DNA from: an uncultured Craurococcus sp.
Lineage (GTDB): Bacteria > Pseudomonadota > Alphaproteobacteria > Acetobacterales > Acetobacteraceae
NCBI GenBank assembly: GCA_902805545.1
Contig: CADCTD010000150.1
Location: forward strand, 1 to 64,000
DNA: 64,000 nt
Reading direction: 5' to 3'
The notes under the pieces were generated by a model. It was given only the letters and a program-made list of their open reading frames with translations, was not told where the DNA came from and made no database searches. Positions 55,137 to 63,540 of this stretch are shown here, in pieces. Each line of letters begins with the position of its first letter. The first letter of the stretch is position 1. The translations under genes were made by a program, and so were the position numbers.

Positions 55137-55350
55137 TGGACCTCCGGGAAAAGACATCGCAAGATCGCTGTGCAGGACGCATCAGGCGGTCAAGCCGCAG
55201 CGATTGAAACCATAAAGCGAAACTACGCACCTCACGGATGCGTCTGATCGGAAACACATTATTGCGATATAGGTTCGAACAGGGATCGAAATTATCGCTC
55301 GCATGTGAGCTTCAACGTCTAACAAACTGAAATTTCAGCAAATCTCTCTG
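55137..55350. promoter_or_regulatory. AT-richer control region upstream of the response regulator
   Basis: A 214-base gap whose AT content stands out in this window. It holds several repeats: GACGCATC (55176-55183) inverted as GATGCGTC (55237-55244), the near-palindrome GCTCGCATGTGAGC (55297-55310) and the perfect palindrome CTGAAATTTCAG (55327-55338). The last one, together with TCTCTG-T-CAGAGA (55345-55357), lies just past the DUF1491 stop codon and, read leftward, is followed by TTTGTT, so it may be that gene's terminator. Confidence 0.5.
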
Positions 55351-55692
55351 TCAGAGAAGTTTGCCTTCAAAAGGTGGAACCAGATCCGGAGCCTCGAACT
55401 CCACAACCCATAAATCCGGATCGCGTTTCACTTGCCGTTCGACATAGGCATCCGCGACCGACTCCTCGACCGGGTTCGGCCCGGTGCCGCGCAGCCAGGC
55501 CGGGCGGCCTTCCGCGTCGCGGACCTGGCTGAGCACGACAAGCCCCTCCCGCCCGCGCAGCACGCAAAGGATGCCGCCCGAGTCTGGGTCTCCCTTGCGC
55601 AGCACGGCGCCGCTGCGGCCGCCGATATCCGCGAGCCGCAGCGCCATGGAGACCCAGATGCCGGCTTTCACGCGCGCTTCCATGGGGCGCAT
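55351..55692 (-). CDS. DUF1491 family protein
   Basis: A protein of about 113 residues of a family largely restricted to alphaproteobacteria. Recognisable parts are KAGIWVSMALRLADIGG, VLRKGDPDSGGILCVLRG, LSQVRDAEGRPAWLRGTGP and QVKRDPDLWVVEFE. Function is unknown. Two starts are possible, 55692 and 55683 (MEARVKAG); neither has a strong ribosome site. The stop codon lies inside a short perfect hairpin (55345-55357). Confidence 0.8.
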   Translation of the reverse strand: MRPMEARVKAGIWVSMALRLADIGGRSGAVLRKGDPDSGGILCVLRGREGLVVLSQVRDAEGRPAWLRGTGPNPVEESVADAYVERQVKRDPDLWVVEFEAPDLVPPFEGKLL

Positions 55693-55788
55693 AGGCCCGG
55701 AACAAGGAGCCTCCGGCAAGCCCCTGCTTGCCGATTGGCGCGACCTCCGCCACATCTCGGGCCATCAGGGCCAGTGTGGGGTTGGACC

Positions 55789-56001
55789 GTGGACCAGCGG
55801 AAGATGACCGAGGGCCAGCGCGCCTATGAGGCGAAGCGGGCGGCGAAAGCAGGGATGAGCCTCGACAAGTGGATGACGCTGAAGGCGAAGGAAGCCGAGG
55901 CGGAGCGCGCCGCCGCGGCCAAGACCGTCGAGGTGGCTCAGCCAGCGAAGAAGACGGGGTTCTTCAGCCGTTTGCTGGAGAGGGCTCAGAAGCCGCTTTA
56001 G
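55789..56001 (+). CDS. Small basic hypothetical protein
   Basis: A 70-residue lysine/alanine-rich protein: MTEGQRAYEAKRAAKAGM, SLDKWMTLKAKEAEAERAAA, then a Lys/Phe-rich end KKTGFFSRLLERAQKPL. It is predicted to be helical and cytosolic; I recognise no domain. The start is GTG at 55789 (after GGGG) or ATG at 55804. Its stop overlaps the convergent cytochrome b561 stop by 3 bases. Confidence 0.65.
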   Translation: MDQRKMTEGQRAYEAKRAAKAGMSLDKWMTLKAKEAEAERAAAAKTVEVAQPAKKTGFFSRLLERAQKPL

Positions 56002-56525
56002 ACCATCCGCAGCAGGGTCCCGTCGCGGCGGATCGCTTGGTGGTAGACCACCCCGCCGATATGGAGGACGAGCAGCACGACGATCGCGTAGCCGCCGACG
56101 GTATGGGCGGTCTGGATGGCGCCGGCGAGCGGCTCGTTCGTCTCCATGAATTTCGGCAGGTTGAAGACGCCGAGATAGGCCGTCTGGCCGCGCAGCGGGA
56201 AGCCCCAGGCATTGGTGGCGATGAAGCCGAGGACCGGCTGCAGGATCAGCAGCGCATAGAGCGCGTGATGCACCCCAGCGGCGGTGCGGCGCAGCGGCAG
56301 GGGGACATGCTCCGGCAGCGGTGGCGGCGGATAGGCGGCGCGCCAGGCGAGCCGGGCCAGGGCGACGAAGAAAATGGTCAAACCGGCTGATTCATGAACG
56401 GCATAGAAGGGCATCTTCACGTCATCCTTGATGAACTCGATGACGAAACCGACCGGCCAGGCCAGGGCCAGCAAGGCGACGGTGATCCAGTGGAACCACT
56501 TCGATCCGGTGCTGTAGCCCTGCAT
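55998..56525 (-). CDS. Cytochrome b561
   Basis: A 175-residue di-haem inner-membrane protein of the bacterial b561 family with four transmembrane helices. Haem-ligand histidines are expected in STGSKWFHWITVALL, FYAVHESAGLTIF, GVHHALYALLILQPVLG and AHTVGGYAIVVLLVLHIGG. It oxidises ubiquinol or passes electrons to a partner. GGGAGG precedes the ATG at 56523-56525. Its start lies only 18 bases from that of the divergent DUF429 gene. Confidence 0.92.
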   Translation of the reverse strand: MQGYSTGSKWFHWITVALLALAWPVGFVIEFIKDDVKMPFYAVHESAGLTIFFVALARLAWRAAYPPPPLPEHVPLPLRRTAAGVHHALYALLILQPVLGFIATNAWGFPLRGQTAYLGVFNLPKFMETNEPLAGAIQTAHTVGGYAIVVLLVLHIGGVVYHQAIRRDGTLLRMV

Positions 56526-56543
56526 GACGGAGCCTCCCGTGGC

Positions 56544-57476
56544 GTGATTGCCGCCCATGCTGACTGGAGCATCGATCCGCGCAAGCGTTGGATATCGGTC
56601 GCCGAGCGCGAAGCGGAAGGCTGGCGCATGGCCGCGCCTCGGCCGGTCGGGGCGCTGGAGGGGCTGGTCGCGGGACTGATCGGCACGGGGCGGGCGGTGG
56701 CGCTGGGCCTCGACCTGCCGCTCGGCCTTCCGCGGGCCTATGCGGCGGGGCGCGAGGAGGCGGGCTTTCCGGAATTCCTGCGTGGGCTGGCGGCGCGTCC
56801 GGGCTTCTTCGAGGTGAGCGCCGGGCTGGAGACGGTCTCGCCGGCGCGGCCCTTCTACCCGGCGCGCGGGGTGAAGGGGATGACGCGGGCGGCGCATGCG
56901 GCGGCGCTCGGCTTCGCGGGGCCGGAGGGGCTGTCGCGCTGGTGCGACCGGGCGACGGCGGAACGGCCGGCCGGCGCGCCGCTCTTCTGGACGCTCGGGG
57001 CGAACCAATCGGGCAAGGCGGCGATCGGCGCCTGGCGGGACTGGCTGGTGCCGGCGGTGGCGACGGGGGCGCCGCTCCGGCTCTGGCCCTTCGAGGGCGG
57101 GCTGCTCGAGCTGCTGGCGCCGGGGCAGGCGGTGCTGGCCGAGGTCTACCCGGCGGAGGCGCTGCGGCAGTGCGGGTTGCGCCTCGCCGGCAGCAAGCGG
57201 GCCCAGGGCCCAAGGCGGGCCCTCGCCCCCGCGCTGCGCGGCGTGCTGGCGGCAAGGCGGGTGAACCCAGCGCCGGCGCTCGAGGCCGCAATCGATGACG
57301 GGTTCGGGGCGGATGCGGCGGGGGAGGATCGCTTCGACTCGGTGATCGGCCTGCTTGGGCTGCTCGCCGTGCTGGATGGGGCCCGGCCGGACTTCGTCCC
57401 GGGCGACCCCTGGATCCGGCGCTGGGAGGGCTGGGTGCTGGGGCAGACGGCGCTGCCCCGGGCGCTCACGCCATGA
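56544..57476 (+). CDS. DUF429 family protein
   Basis: A 310-residue protein opening ADWSIDPRKRWISVAER, followed by ALGLDLPLGLPRAYA, FYPARGVKGMTRAAHAAALG and, near the end, EDRFDSVIGLLGLLAVL; these fit the DUF429 family, predicted to have an RNase H-like nuclease fold with acidic residues. Activity is unproven. The start is GTG at 56544, where homology begins. The 3' end overlaps the convergent VOC gene by 11 bases. Confidence 0.75.
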   Translation: MIAAHADWSIDPRKRWISVAEREAEGWRMAAPRPVGALEGLVAGLIGTGRAVALGLDLPLGLPRAYAAGREEAGFPEFLRGLAARPGFFEVSAGLETVSPARPFYPARGVKGMTRAAHAAALGFAGPEGLSRWCDRATAERPAGAPLFWTLGANQSGKAAIGAWRDWLVPAVATGAPLRLWPFEGGLLELLAPGQAVLAEVYPAEALRQCGLRLAGSKRAQGPRRALAPALRGVLAARRVNPAPALEAAIDDGFGADAAGEDRFDSVIGLLGLLAVLDGARPDFVPGDPWIRRWEGWVLGQTALPRALTP

Positions 57477-58302
57477 AGTCGAGGGTGGTGTTCATCGCCT
57501 CCGCGGCCGGGATGCGCAGCAGGCCGGGGGCTTCGGCGAAGGGCACGCCGTTGATGCGGAGCGCCGCGGCCGTCTCCGCCAGGGCGCGGGTGCGGAGGCC
57601 GAGCAGGGCCATATGGTCGCCGCGGCCGGCCGGATCCGGCGCCGCGGCGCCGAGCTCGGCGGCGACGGCGGCATGCGGCGCGGCTTCCACCACCGCCTCG
57701 CCGGCGAGGAGGATGGCGCGGCCCTCGGTTCCCTCGGTGACGGCGGCGGCGCCGAACATCCGCCGGAACATCGCCGCCTGCCGCTCCGGGTCGCGCACAG
57801 AGAGCAGGATGCGGGCGACGCCGAGCGCGCCATTGGGATGGGACTGCCATTCCGGGCGCCAGACATGCTCCGGCGTCAGGTGCTCGCACCAGTAGAGGCG
57901 CCCGTCGAAGGCGGCGGCACGGTCGAGGCGGGCGGTGCGGAAATGCGCCTCGCCGCTGGTGCCGTCCGGCAGGTCGACCGGGCGGTGGAAGGCCTGGGCG
58001 GGCCCGATCGGGACGCCGCGGGCCTGCTGGCCAGCAGAGAGCGCTTCGGCATCGCCGGTGCGGAAGACGAGGCCGTTCAGCCCGACCGGATAGGGTGCGA
58101 TGTCGGGGCGAAGTGGGCCGCCCGGCACATCGGTGCCGAGCAGCTCGAGATAGTCGCGGCCTAGGACGGCCAGGTGGTTGGCCGAGCCGAGGCTGTGCCT
58201 GCCCATCGGCGTGAGCTGGAAGCCGAGGCGGCGCCAGGCCTCGGCGCCCTCCGCCATGCGGTCGCGGACATCGATGACGATGTGGTCGATCAGGTTGTCC
58301 AT
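57466..58302 (-). CDS. Glyoxalase-like (VOC) domain protein
   Basis: A 278-residue two-module VOC protein of the glyoxalase-3-like type: LIDHIVIDVRDRMAEGAEAW, LGSANHLAVLGRDYLELLG, LYWCEHLTPEHVWRPEWQ and LLSVRDPERQAAMFRRMFG. Larger VOC proteins of this kind bind metal through His/Glu; substrate unknown. It starts one base after the stop of the first ketopantoate reductase-like gene and is the last gene of the M20-creatininase operon. Confidence 0.82.
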   Translation of the reverse strand: MDNLIDHIVIDVRDRMAEGAEAWRRLGFQLTPMGRHSLGSANHLAVLGRDYLELLGTDVPGGPLRPDIAPYPVGLNGLVFRTGDAEALSAGQQARGVPIGPAQAFHRPVDLPDGTSGEAHFRTARLDRAAAFDGRLYWCEHLTPEHVWRPEWQSHPNGALGVARILLSVRDPERQAAMFRRMFGAAAVTEGTEGRAILLAGEAVVEAAPHAAVAAELGAAAPDPAGRGDHMALLGLRTRALAETAAALRINGVPFAEAPGLLRIPAAEAMNTTLDFMA

Positions 58303-58303
58303 C

Positions 58304-59290
58304 TCAGCCCTCCCGGCGGTAGAGGCCGGCGGCTTCGGCGGCCTGGGCCGCCATGGCGACGGTCAGCTCCAGCATCGGCGCCGGCACGCCGCGCTCCCGC
58401 GCCAGGCGGAGCGGCGCCTGGAAGAGCGCATCCACCTCCATCGGCCGGCCCGCCTCGAGGTCCTGCAGGATGGAGGGCTTGTGCGGGATGTCGGCCGAGA
58501 GGGTGATCCGGTCCTCTGCCGCGCCGCCGACCGGGCGGCCCATGGCGGCGGCGATGGCGAGGCCCTCCTTCACCACCGCGACGGCCGCGGCGCGGATGGT
58601 GGCGTCGCGGAAGGTTTCCTGCATGTTGCGGCGGGTGAGGATGCAGAAGGGGCCGTTGGACAGGTTGTTCAGCAGCTTGGCCCAGACATCCGTGCGGATG
58701 TCCTCGGCGACGCTGCAGGGCAGGCCGCCCTGCTTGAAGGCGCCGGCGAGCGCCATGGCGCGGGCGCTGCGGGAGCCGTCCGGCTCGCCGAGGATCAGCT
58801 TGCTGGACCTGCTGGTGACCTCGATGACGCCGGGCTCGGGAACCGAGCAGGCGGAGTAGACCACGCCACCGATGGCCCGCGCCGGGCCGATGGCATTCCA
58901 GACCACGTCGCCGGGATCGGCCTCGGGGACGCGCTGGCCCTCCTCCGGTCCGCCATGACGGGCGAAGTACCACCACGGTATGCCGTTGGTGACGAAGGCG
59001 ACCGGCGTCTCCGGCCCGAGCAGCGGGGCGATGGCGCGGGCGACGCCGGGCAGCGCCGGAACCTTGGTGCAGACGACCACCGCGTCCTGCAGGCCGAGCT
59101 CGGCCGGGTCCGCGGCGGCCCTCGGGCGGCATTCGATCACGCCGTCGGGCAGGTGGACGGTCAGGCCGCGCGCCTGGATTGCCTCGAGCTGGGCGCCGCG
59201 GGCGACGACCGAGACCTCGGCCCCGCCCTTCGCCAGCCGCCCGGCGAGATGTCCGCCGATGGCGCCTGGCCCGTAGATGCAGATCCTCAT
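58304..59290 (-). CDS. Ketopantoate reductase family protein (first paralogue)
   Basis: A 328-residue NADPH-dependent ApbA/PanE-like protein. The Rossmann motif is IYGPGAIGGHLAGRL, and the lysine equivalent to the PanE catalytic lysine is in VWAKLLNNLSNGP. HKPSILQDLEAGRPMEVDAL is the C-terminal PanE signature. Another close paralogue precedes it, and two copies in a catabolic operon suggest an oxo-acid reductase other than pantoate synthesis. Start and upstream stop overlap by ATGA (59287-59290). Confidence 0.88.
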   Translation of the reverse strand: MRICIYGPGAIGGHLAGRLAKGGAEVSVVARGAQLEAIQARGLTVHLPDGVIECRPRAAADPAELGLQDAVVVCTKVPALPGVARAIAPLLGPETPVAFVTNGIPWWYFARHGGPEEGQRVPEADPGDVVWNAIGPARAIGGVVYSACSVPEPGVIEVTSRSSKLILGEPDGSRSARAMALAGAFKQGGLPCSVAEDIRTDVWAKLLNNLSNGPFCILTRRNMQETFRDATIRAAAVAVVKEGLAIAAAMGRPVGGAAEDRITLSADIPHKPSILQDLEAGRPMEVDALFQAPLRLARERGVPAPMLELTVAMAAQAAEAAGLYRREG

Positions 59291-60279
59291 GCAGCCTCCT
59301 CGGTCGGGACGTAGAGCCCGGCGGCGACGGCGGCGCGGGTCGCCAACGCCACCATCAGGGCGAGGGTCGGCACCGCGACGCCGGCCTCGCGGGCGATGCG
59401 GAGGGGTGCGCGGAGCATCGCCTCCACCTCCATCATGCGCCCGGCCTCGAGGTCCTGCAGGATGGAGGGCTTGTGGCGGAGCCTCGCCGAGCGGGCGACG
59501 CGGGCGGCGGGCGCGTCGCCGGGGATGGGCCAGCCCTCGGCGGCGGCGATGGCGGTGACCTCCTCGGCCATGCGGATCGCGGTCTCCCGCGCCTCGGGGC
59601 TCAGCAGCGTGTCCTGCATGCAGGAGCGGGTCAGGATGCAGAGCGGGCCGCTGACCAGGTTGCCGAGCAGCTTCTGCCAGACCGCCTGGCGGATGTCGGG
59701 CACCACTGGCGAGGGCAGGCCGCCGGCGGCGATGGCGGCGGAGAGGGCCTGGGCACGCTGGGTGATGCGGCCATCGACCTCGCCGAGGATGACGCGGCCG
59801 TCGCTGGTCTCGACCTCGACCACGCCAGGGGCGGTGACCTCGCAGGCGGAGTAGACGACGCCGCCGATGGTGCGCGGGATGCCGATCGCCCGGCGCAGCG
59901 CGCCGCCCGGGTCGAGGGCCGGGAGGGTCTGGCCGTCGCGCCCGGTGGCGTCATTGTACCACCAGGGAATGCCGTTCATCACGAAGGCGACCGGCGTCTC
60001 CGGCCCGAGCAGCGGGGCGATGGAGGCGGCGACGCTCGGCAGGGCGGGGGCCTTGGTGGTGACGATCACCGCATCCTGCGGGCCGAGAGCGGCCGGATCG
60101 GCGCTGGCGCGGGGGCGGCAGTGCAGCGTGCCGCCCGGGGAGTGGACGGTGAGGCCGCGCTCCTGGATGGCGGCGAGGTTGGCGCCGCGGGCGATGACCG
60201 AGACCTCCGCCCCGCCCTTGGCCAGGCGGGCAGCGACATGGCCGCCGATGGCGCCGGCGCCGAAGACGCAGACCTTCAC
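59287..60279 (-). CDS. Ketopantoate reductase family protein (second paralogue)
   Basis: A 330-residue close paralogue of the neighbouring gene, alignable from end to end: VFGAGAIGGHVAARL, VWQKLLGNLVSGP and HKPSILQDLEAGRMMEVEAM match the same positions. The arrangement is a tandem duplication followed by divergence; the two may form a heterodimer or act on successive substrates. Start overlaps the creatininase-family stop (ATGA, 60276-60279). Confidence 0.88.
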   Translation of the reverse strand: MKVCVFGAGAIGGHVAARLAKGGAEVSVIARGANLAAIQERGLTVHSPGGTLHCRPRASADPAALGPQDAVIVTTKAPALPSVAASIAPLLGPETPVAFVMNGIPWWYNDATGRDGQTLPALDPGGALRRAIGIPRTIGGVVYSACEVTAPGVVEVETSDGRVILGEVDGRITQRAQALSAAIAAGGLPSPVVPDIRQAVWQKLLGNLVSGPLCILTRSCMQDTLLSPEARETAIRMAEEVTAIAAAEGWPIPGDAPAARVARSARLRHKPSILQDLEAGRMMEVEAMLRAPLRIAREAGVAVPTLALMVALATRAAVAAGLYVPTEEAA

Positions 60280-61049
60280 GCCTTCCCCTCCTTGAGAGCG
60301 GCTATGGCGGCGATGCCGGCTTCGACCAGGCGCGCGGCGAGCCGGGCGCCGTGCTCGGCATTGCCGGGGCGGCTGTCGGCGCAGGCGACGCCGCCGGGGG
60401 CGACCTCCTCCACCTCGGTCGGCACCGCGACCTCGACGCCCGCCAGGCGGATGCTGCCGAAATTGGCGATGGGCTGGCCGAGGACGGTCCCGGCCGGCTC
60501 GCGGGCGCGGGCCCGCTCCGGGTGGCAGAGATCGGGGCGAAGATGCAGGGCGATGGACCAGACCGGGTCGCCGCCATGGCCGAGGCTTGCCGTGCTGCCG
60601 CCGAGCCCGGCATGCAGGCCCCCGGCGATGCGCCAGAGATGCAGGGCCGGGATCACCACGCCGTGGCGACGGTGGAGGCTGCGGGCGGCGGCATCGACCG
60701 GGGCGATGGAGCCGGCATGGCCGTTGAGGATGAGGATGCGCCGGCAGCCGGTGCGGATCAGGTTGCCGCAGACCTCCTCGACCACCGCCTGGAGCAGGCC
60801 AGGGGTGAGGACGATGCCGCCCGGGACCATGCCGAAATAGTCCTCGCCGCCGAAGGGGATGGCGGGCAGGACGAGCGAGCCGGTGGCGGCGGCGATGCGG
60901 TCGGCAAGCGCCTCGGCGAGCAGGAAGTCGCCCATCGGCGCCTGCGGGCCATGCGTCTCGAGGCTTCCCATGGGGAGGATGGCGCAGGCCCCCTCCCCCA
61001 GCCGCCCCGCGACCTCGGGCGCCGTCAGCTCGGCGACGCGGTGGCTCAC
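60276..61049 (-). CDS. Creatininase family amidohydrolase
   Basis: A 257-residue metal amidohydrolase. The metal-site motifs are ILPMGSLETHGPQAPMGDF (Glu, His, Asp) and LILNGHAGSIAPVDAAARS (His, with the usual NGHGGN altered to NGHAGS). This family also includes mycofactocin and FAPy-lyase-like enzymes, so creatinine is not implied. Start overlaps the M20 stop (ATGA, 61046-61049), and its end overlaps the next reductase gene. Confidence 0.87.
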   Translation of the reverse strand: MSHRVAELTAPEVAGRLGEGACAILPMGSLETHGPQAPMGDFLLAEALADRIAAATGSLVLPAIPFGGEDYFGMVPGGIVLTPGLLQAVVEEVCGNLIRTGCRRILILNGHAGSIAPVDAAARSLHRRHGVVIPALHLWRIAGGLHAGLGGSTASLGHGGDPVWSIALHLRPDLCHPERARAREPAGTVLGQPIANFGSIRLAGVEVAVPTEVEEVAPGGVACADSRPGNAEHGARLAARLVEAGIAAIAALKEGKA

Positions 61050-62233
61050 GCCAGCATGTCCAGCGCGATGCGCGTCAGCGCCTGGGCGCCGAGGCCGATG
61101 CAGCGCTCATCCGGCTGGTACCGGTCATTGTGCAGATGGTCGTGGCGACCGGGCGCGCCGCTGCCGATGCGGAGCTGGAAGGCGGGGACGCGCTCGGCGA
61201 ACTCGGCGAAATCCTCGGCGCCCATGCTGGGGCGGCCCTCCGCCACCACATCGCCGAACTGGCGGCGCACGGCGGCGATGGCGGGGTCGAGCACGCTGTC
61301 GGCATTGACCAGCGGCGGCACGCCGCGGCGGTAGGTGAGCGTGCACTGGACGCGATGCATCGCCTCGAGCCCGGCGGCGAGGCGCTTGAGCGCGGCCTCG
61401 GCGGTGTCGCGCGCCGCATGGTGCAGGGTGCGGACGGTGCCGCGCAGCTCGACCGTCTCCGGGATGATGTTGGGCGCGGTGCCGCCATGGATCATTCCGA
61501 TGGTGACGACGCCTGGCATCAGCGGGTCGAGCTCGCGGCTGACGACGGTCTGCGCCTGGGCGATGAAGGCGCCGGCGGCGACGATCGGGTCGACCGCCTT
61601 GTCCGGGTGCGCGGCATGGCCGGACTTGCCACGAATGACAAGGTCGAAGCGGTCGGCCGCGGCGAGCGTCGAGCCGCGGCAATAGCCGAATTGGCCGGCG
61701 GGCATGTCGGGATGGTTGTGGAAGCCGAGCGCCATATCGACGCCCTCGAGAACGCCGTCCCTCACCATCTCCGCGGCGCCGCCGAGTGACTCCTCGGCCG
61801 GCTGGAAGACGAGGACGACGCGGCCGGCGAGCTGCGGGGCGAGATCCTTCAGGACTTCAGCGGCGCCGAGCAGCGTCGTCGTGTGGATGTCATGGCCGCA
61901 GGCATGCATCTTGCCGTCGACCGTGCTGGCGAAGGGCAGGCCGGTCATCTCATGGATCGGCAAGGCATCCATGTCGGCGCGGATGGCGAGCGTCGGGCCG
62001 GGGCGGCCACCCTCGATCACGCCGACCACGCCGGTGCGGCCGATGCCGGTGCGATGCGGGATGCCCATGCGGGCGAGCTCCGCGGCGACGATACCGCTGG
62101 TGCGCACCTCCTCGAAGGCGAGCTCGGGATGGGCATGGAGGTCGCGGCGGATCGCGATGAGGCGCGGCTTCAGCGCCGACACCGCCTCCCGGATCGCGGT
62201 CTCGGGATCGTTCGGGCGAGGCGAGACGGCCAT
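61046..62233 (-). CDS. M20 family amidohydrolase (hippurate hydrolase-like)
   Basis: A 395-residue M20D metallo-amidohydrolase. Motifs are IRRDLHAHPELAFEE, IRADMDALPIHEMTGLPF, DGKMHACGHDIHTTTLLG, FQPAEESLGGAAEM and SMGAEDFAEFAERVP, which hold the metal-binding Cys, His and Glu residues. Members remove acyl groups from amino acids or hydrolyse cyclic or indole-type amides. The ATG at 62231-62233 has AGGA upstream; a longer frame to 62278 is less likely. It heads a five-gene operon divergent from TTT genes. Confidence 0.9.
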   Translation of the reverse strand: MAVSPRPNDPETAIREAVSALKPRLIAIRRDLHAHPELAFEEVRTSGIVAAELARMGIPHRTGIGRTGVVGVIEGGRPGPTLAIRADMDALPIHEMTGLPFASTVDGKMHACGHDIHTTTLLGAAEVLKDLAPQLAGRVVLVFQPAEESLGGAAEMVRDGVLEGVDMALGFHNHPDMPAGQFGYCRGSTLAAADRFDLVIRGKSGHAAHPDKAVDPIVAAGAFIAQAQTVVSRELDPLMPGVVTIGMIHGGTAPNIIPETVELRGTVRTLHHAARDTAEAALKRLAAGLEAMHRVQCTLTYRRGVPPLVNADSVLDPAIAAVRRQFGDVVAEGRPSMGAEDFAEFAERVPAFQLRIGSGAPGRHDHLHNDRYQPDERCIGLGAQALTRIALDMLA

Positions 62234-62415
62234 GGCGAGGAGTCCTGTTGCAATGCGCTCGGCCGAGGATCGGGGCAAAGCAACGATGCCGCAAGCCGTT
62301 GCGCGGGATTTTGCCGCGGCGCAGCACGGGATGCGTCACTTGCCCGCCATCAGCCCGTCATGCGATACGCAGCGCAATCCAAAGGGAACCCCGCGGATAG
62401 CGAAGGGGGAGGAGC

Positions 62416-63396
62416 ATGCCCGGGATGCTGCGGCGACGAGCCTGGCTCGCCGGCGGCGCCGCCTTCGCGGCGCTGCCCGCGATCGCGCGTGCGGACTCCG
62501 GGTGGCCGGCGCAGCCCATTCGCCTCATCGTGCCCTTCGCCCCGGGCGGCACCACGGACCTCGCGGCGCGGCTCGTCGGCCAGGGACTGAGCGCCCGGCT
62601 CGGCCAACCCCTCATCGTCGAGAACAAGCCGGGGGCGGGTGCGACGCTCGGCTCCGCACAGGTGGCGCAGGCGGTGCCCGACGGGCTGACCCTCGTCGTC
62701 TCCAACATCGCAAGCCACGGCATCGCGCCCTCGCTCTACCGCGAGCTGCGCTACGATGCGCTGCGGGACTTCACCCATGTCGCGCTGCTGATCGAGACGC
62801 CCTCGGTCTTCGTCGCGCATCCGCGCTTCCCGCCCGAGGATCTCGGCGGGGTGGTGCGGCGGTCGCGGGAGCAGCCGCAGGGGATCGACATCGCCTCCTC
62901 CGGCGCCGGCTCCTCCAACCATCTTCTCATCGTGCAGTTCGGCCAGGTGACGGGCGCGCGGGTGAACCACGTTCCCTATCGCGGCGCCGGGCCGGCCATG
63001 ACGGATGTCATCGCCGATGTGGTGCCGATGATGTCGGACAGCCTGCCGAGCGCCTCCGGCCATCTCCGTGGCGGCGCGGTGCGGGGCCTGGCGGTGGCGA
63101 CGGCGGCTCGGCACCCGGCTTTCCCGGCGCTGCCCACCTTCCGCGAGCAGGGCGTCGACCTCGTCAGCAACTCCTGGTTCGGCATATCCGGCCCGGCCGG
63201 CCTGCCGCAGGCGGTGACGGAGAGGCTGAACCGCGAGATCAATGCCGTTCTGGCTGAACCCGCCACGCAGCGGCGCTTCGCCGAGCTGGGCGGCCTGATC
63301 AGCCCGCTCTCCCCCGCCGCCTACGCGGAGTTCATCGCCAGGGAGGTAGCGCGATGGGCTCCGGTGGTGCAGGCATCGGGAGCCAGGGTGGAGTAA
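62416..63396 (+). CDS. TTT solute-binding protein (TctC/Bug family)
   Basis: A 326-residue periplasmic receptor. Signal peptide (RRRAWLAGGAAFAALPAIARA), then WPAQPIRLIVPFAPGGTTDLAARL and VNHVPYRGAGPAMTDVIAD, the two Bug-family marks. GGGGAGGAGC precedes the ATG at 62416. Here the receptor is followed by tctB, so this looks like a dedicated transporter for the substrate degraded by the divergent M20-creatininase operon. Confidence 0.93.
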   Translation: MPGMLRRRAWLAGGAAFAALPAIARADSGWPAQPIRLIVPFAPGGTTDLAARLVGQGLSARLGQPLIVENKPGAGATLGSAQVAQAVPDGLTLVVSNIASHGIAPSLYRELRYDALRDFTHVALLIETPSVFVAHPRFPPEDLGGVVRRSREQPQGIDIASSGAGSSNHLLIVQFGQVTGARVNHVPYRGAGPAMTDVIADVVPMMSDSLPSASGHLRGGAVRGLAVATAARHPAFPALPTFREQGVDLVSNSWFGISGPAGLPQAVTERLNREINAVLAEPATQRRFAELGGLISPLSPAAYAEFIAREVARWAPVVQASGARVE

Positions 63397-63495
63397 GGCC
63401 GTGATGCAGCGCGCGGGGCTTGGGGGTCCGGATCAGCCCCGGCTTGACCGAAAGCGCCGCATCAGGTTGTCGTTGCACGACTAAAGCTGGGGAAA

Positions 63496-63513
63496 TGCCG
63501 GGCCTGCCCGGCA
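63496..63513 (+). promoter_or_regulatory. Palindrome in the tctC-tctB gap
   Basis: TGCCGGGC-CT-GCCCGGCA is a perfect 8-bp inverted repeat in the 144-base gap between the two transporter genes, flanked on both sides by AGCTGGG. It could be an operator, or an mRNA hairpin that sets differential expression of receptor and membrane subunit. GTCGT-TGC-ACGAC (63469-63481) is a second, shorter palindrome nearby. Confidence 0.4.
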
Positions 63514-63540
63514 AGCTGGGAGCCGAGAAGGGTCGCCGCA

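Noticed and set aside
55262-55280. tRNA T-loop-like sequence GGTTCGAAC
   Set aside because: No flanking 5-bp T stem, acceptor stem or anticodon arm can be paired around it, so it is not a tRNA.
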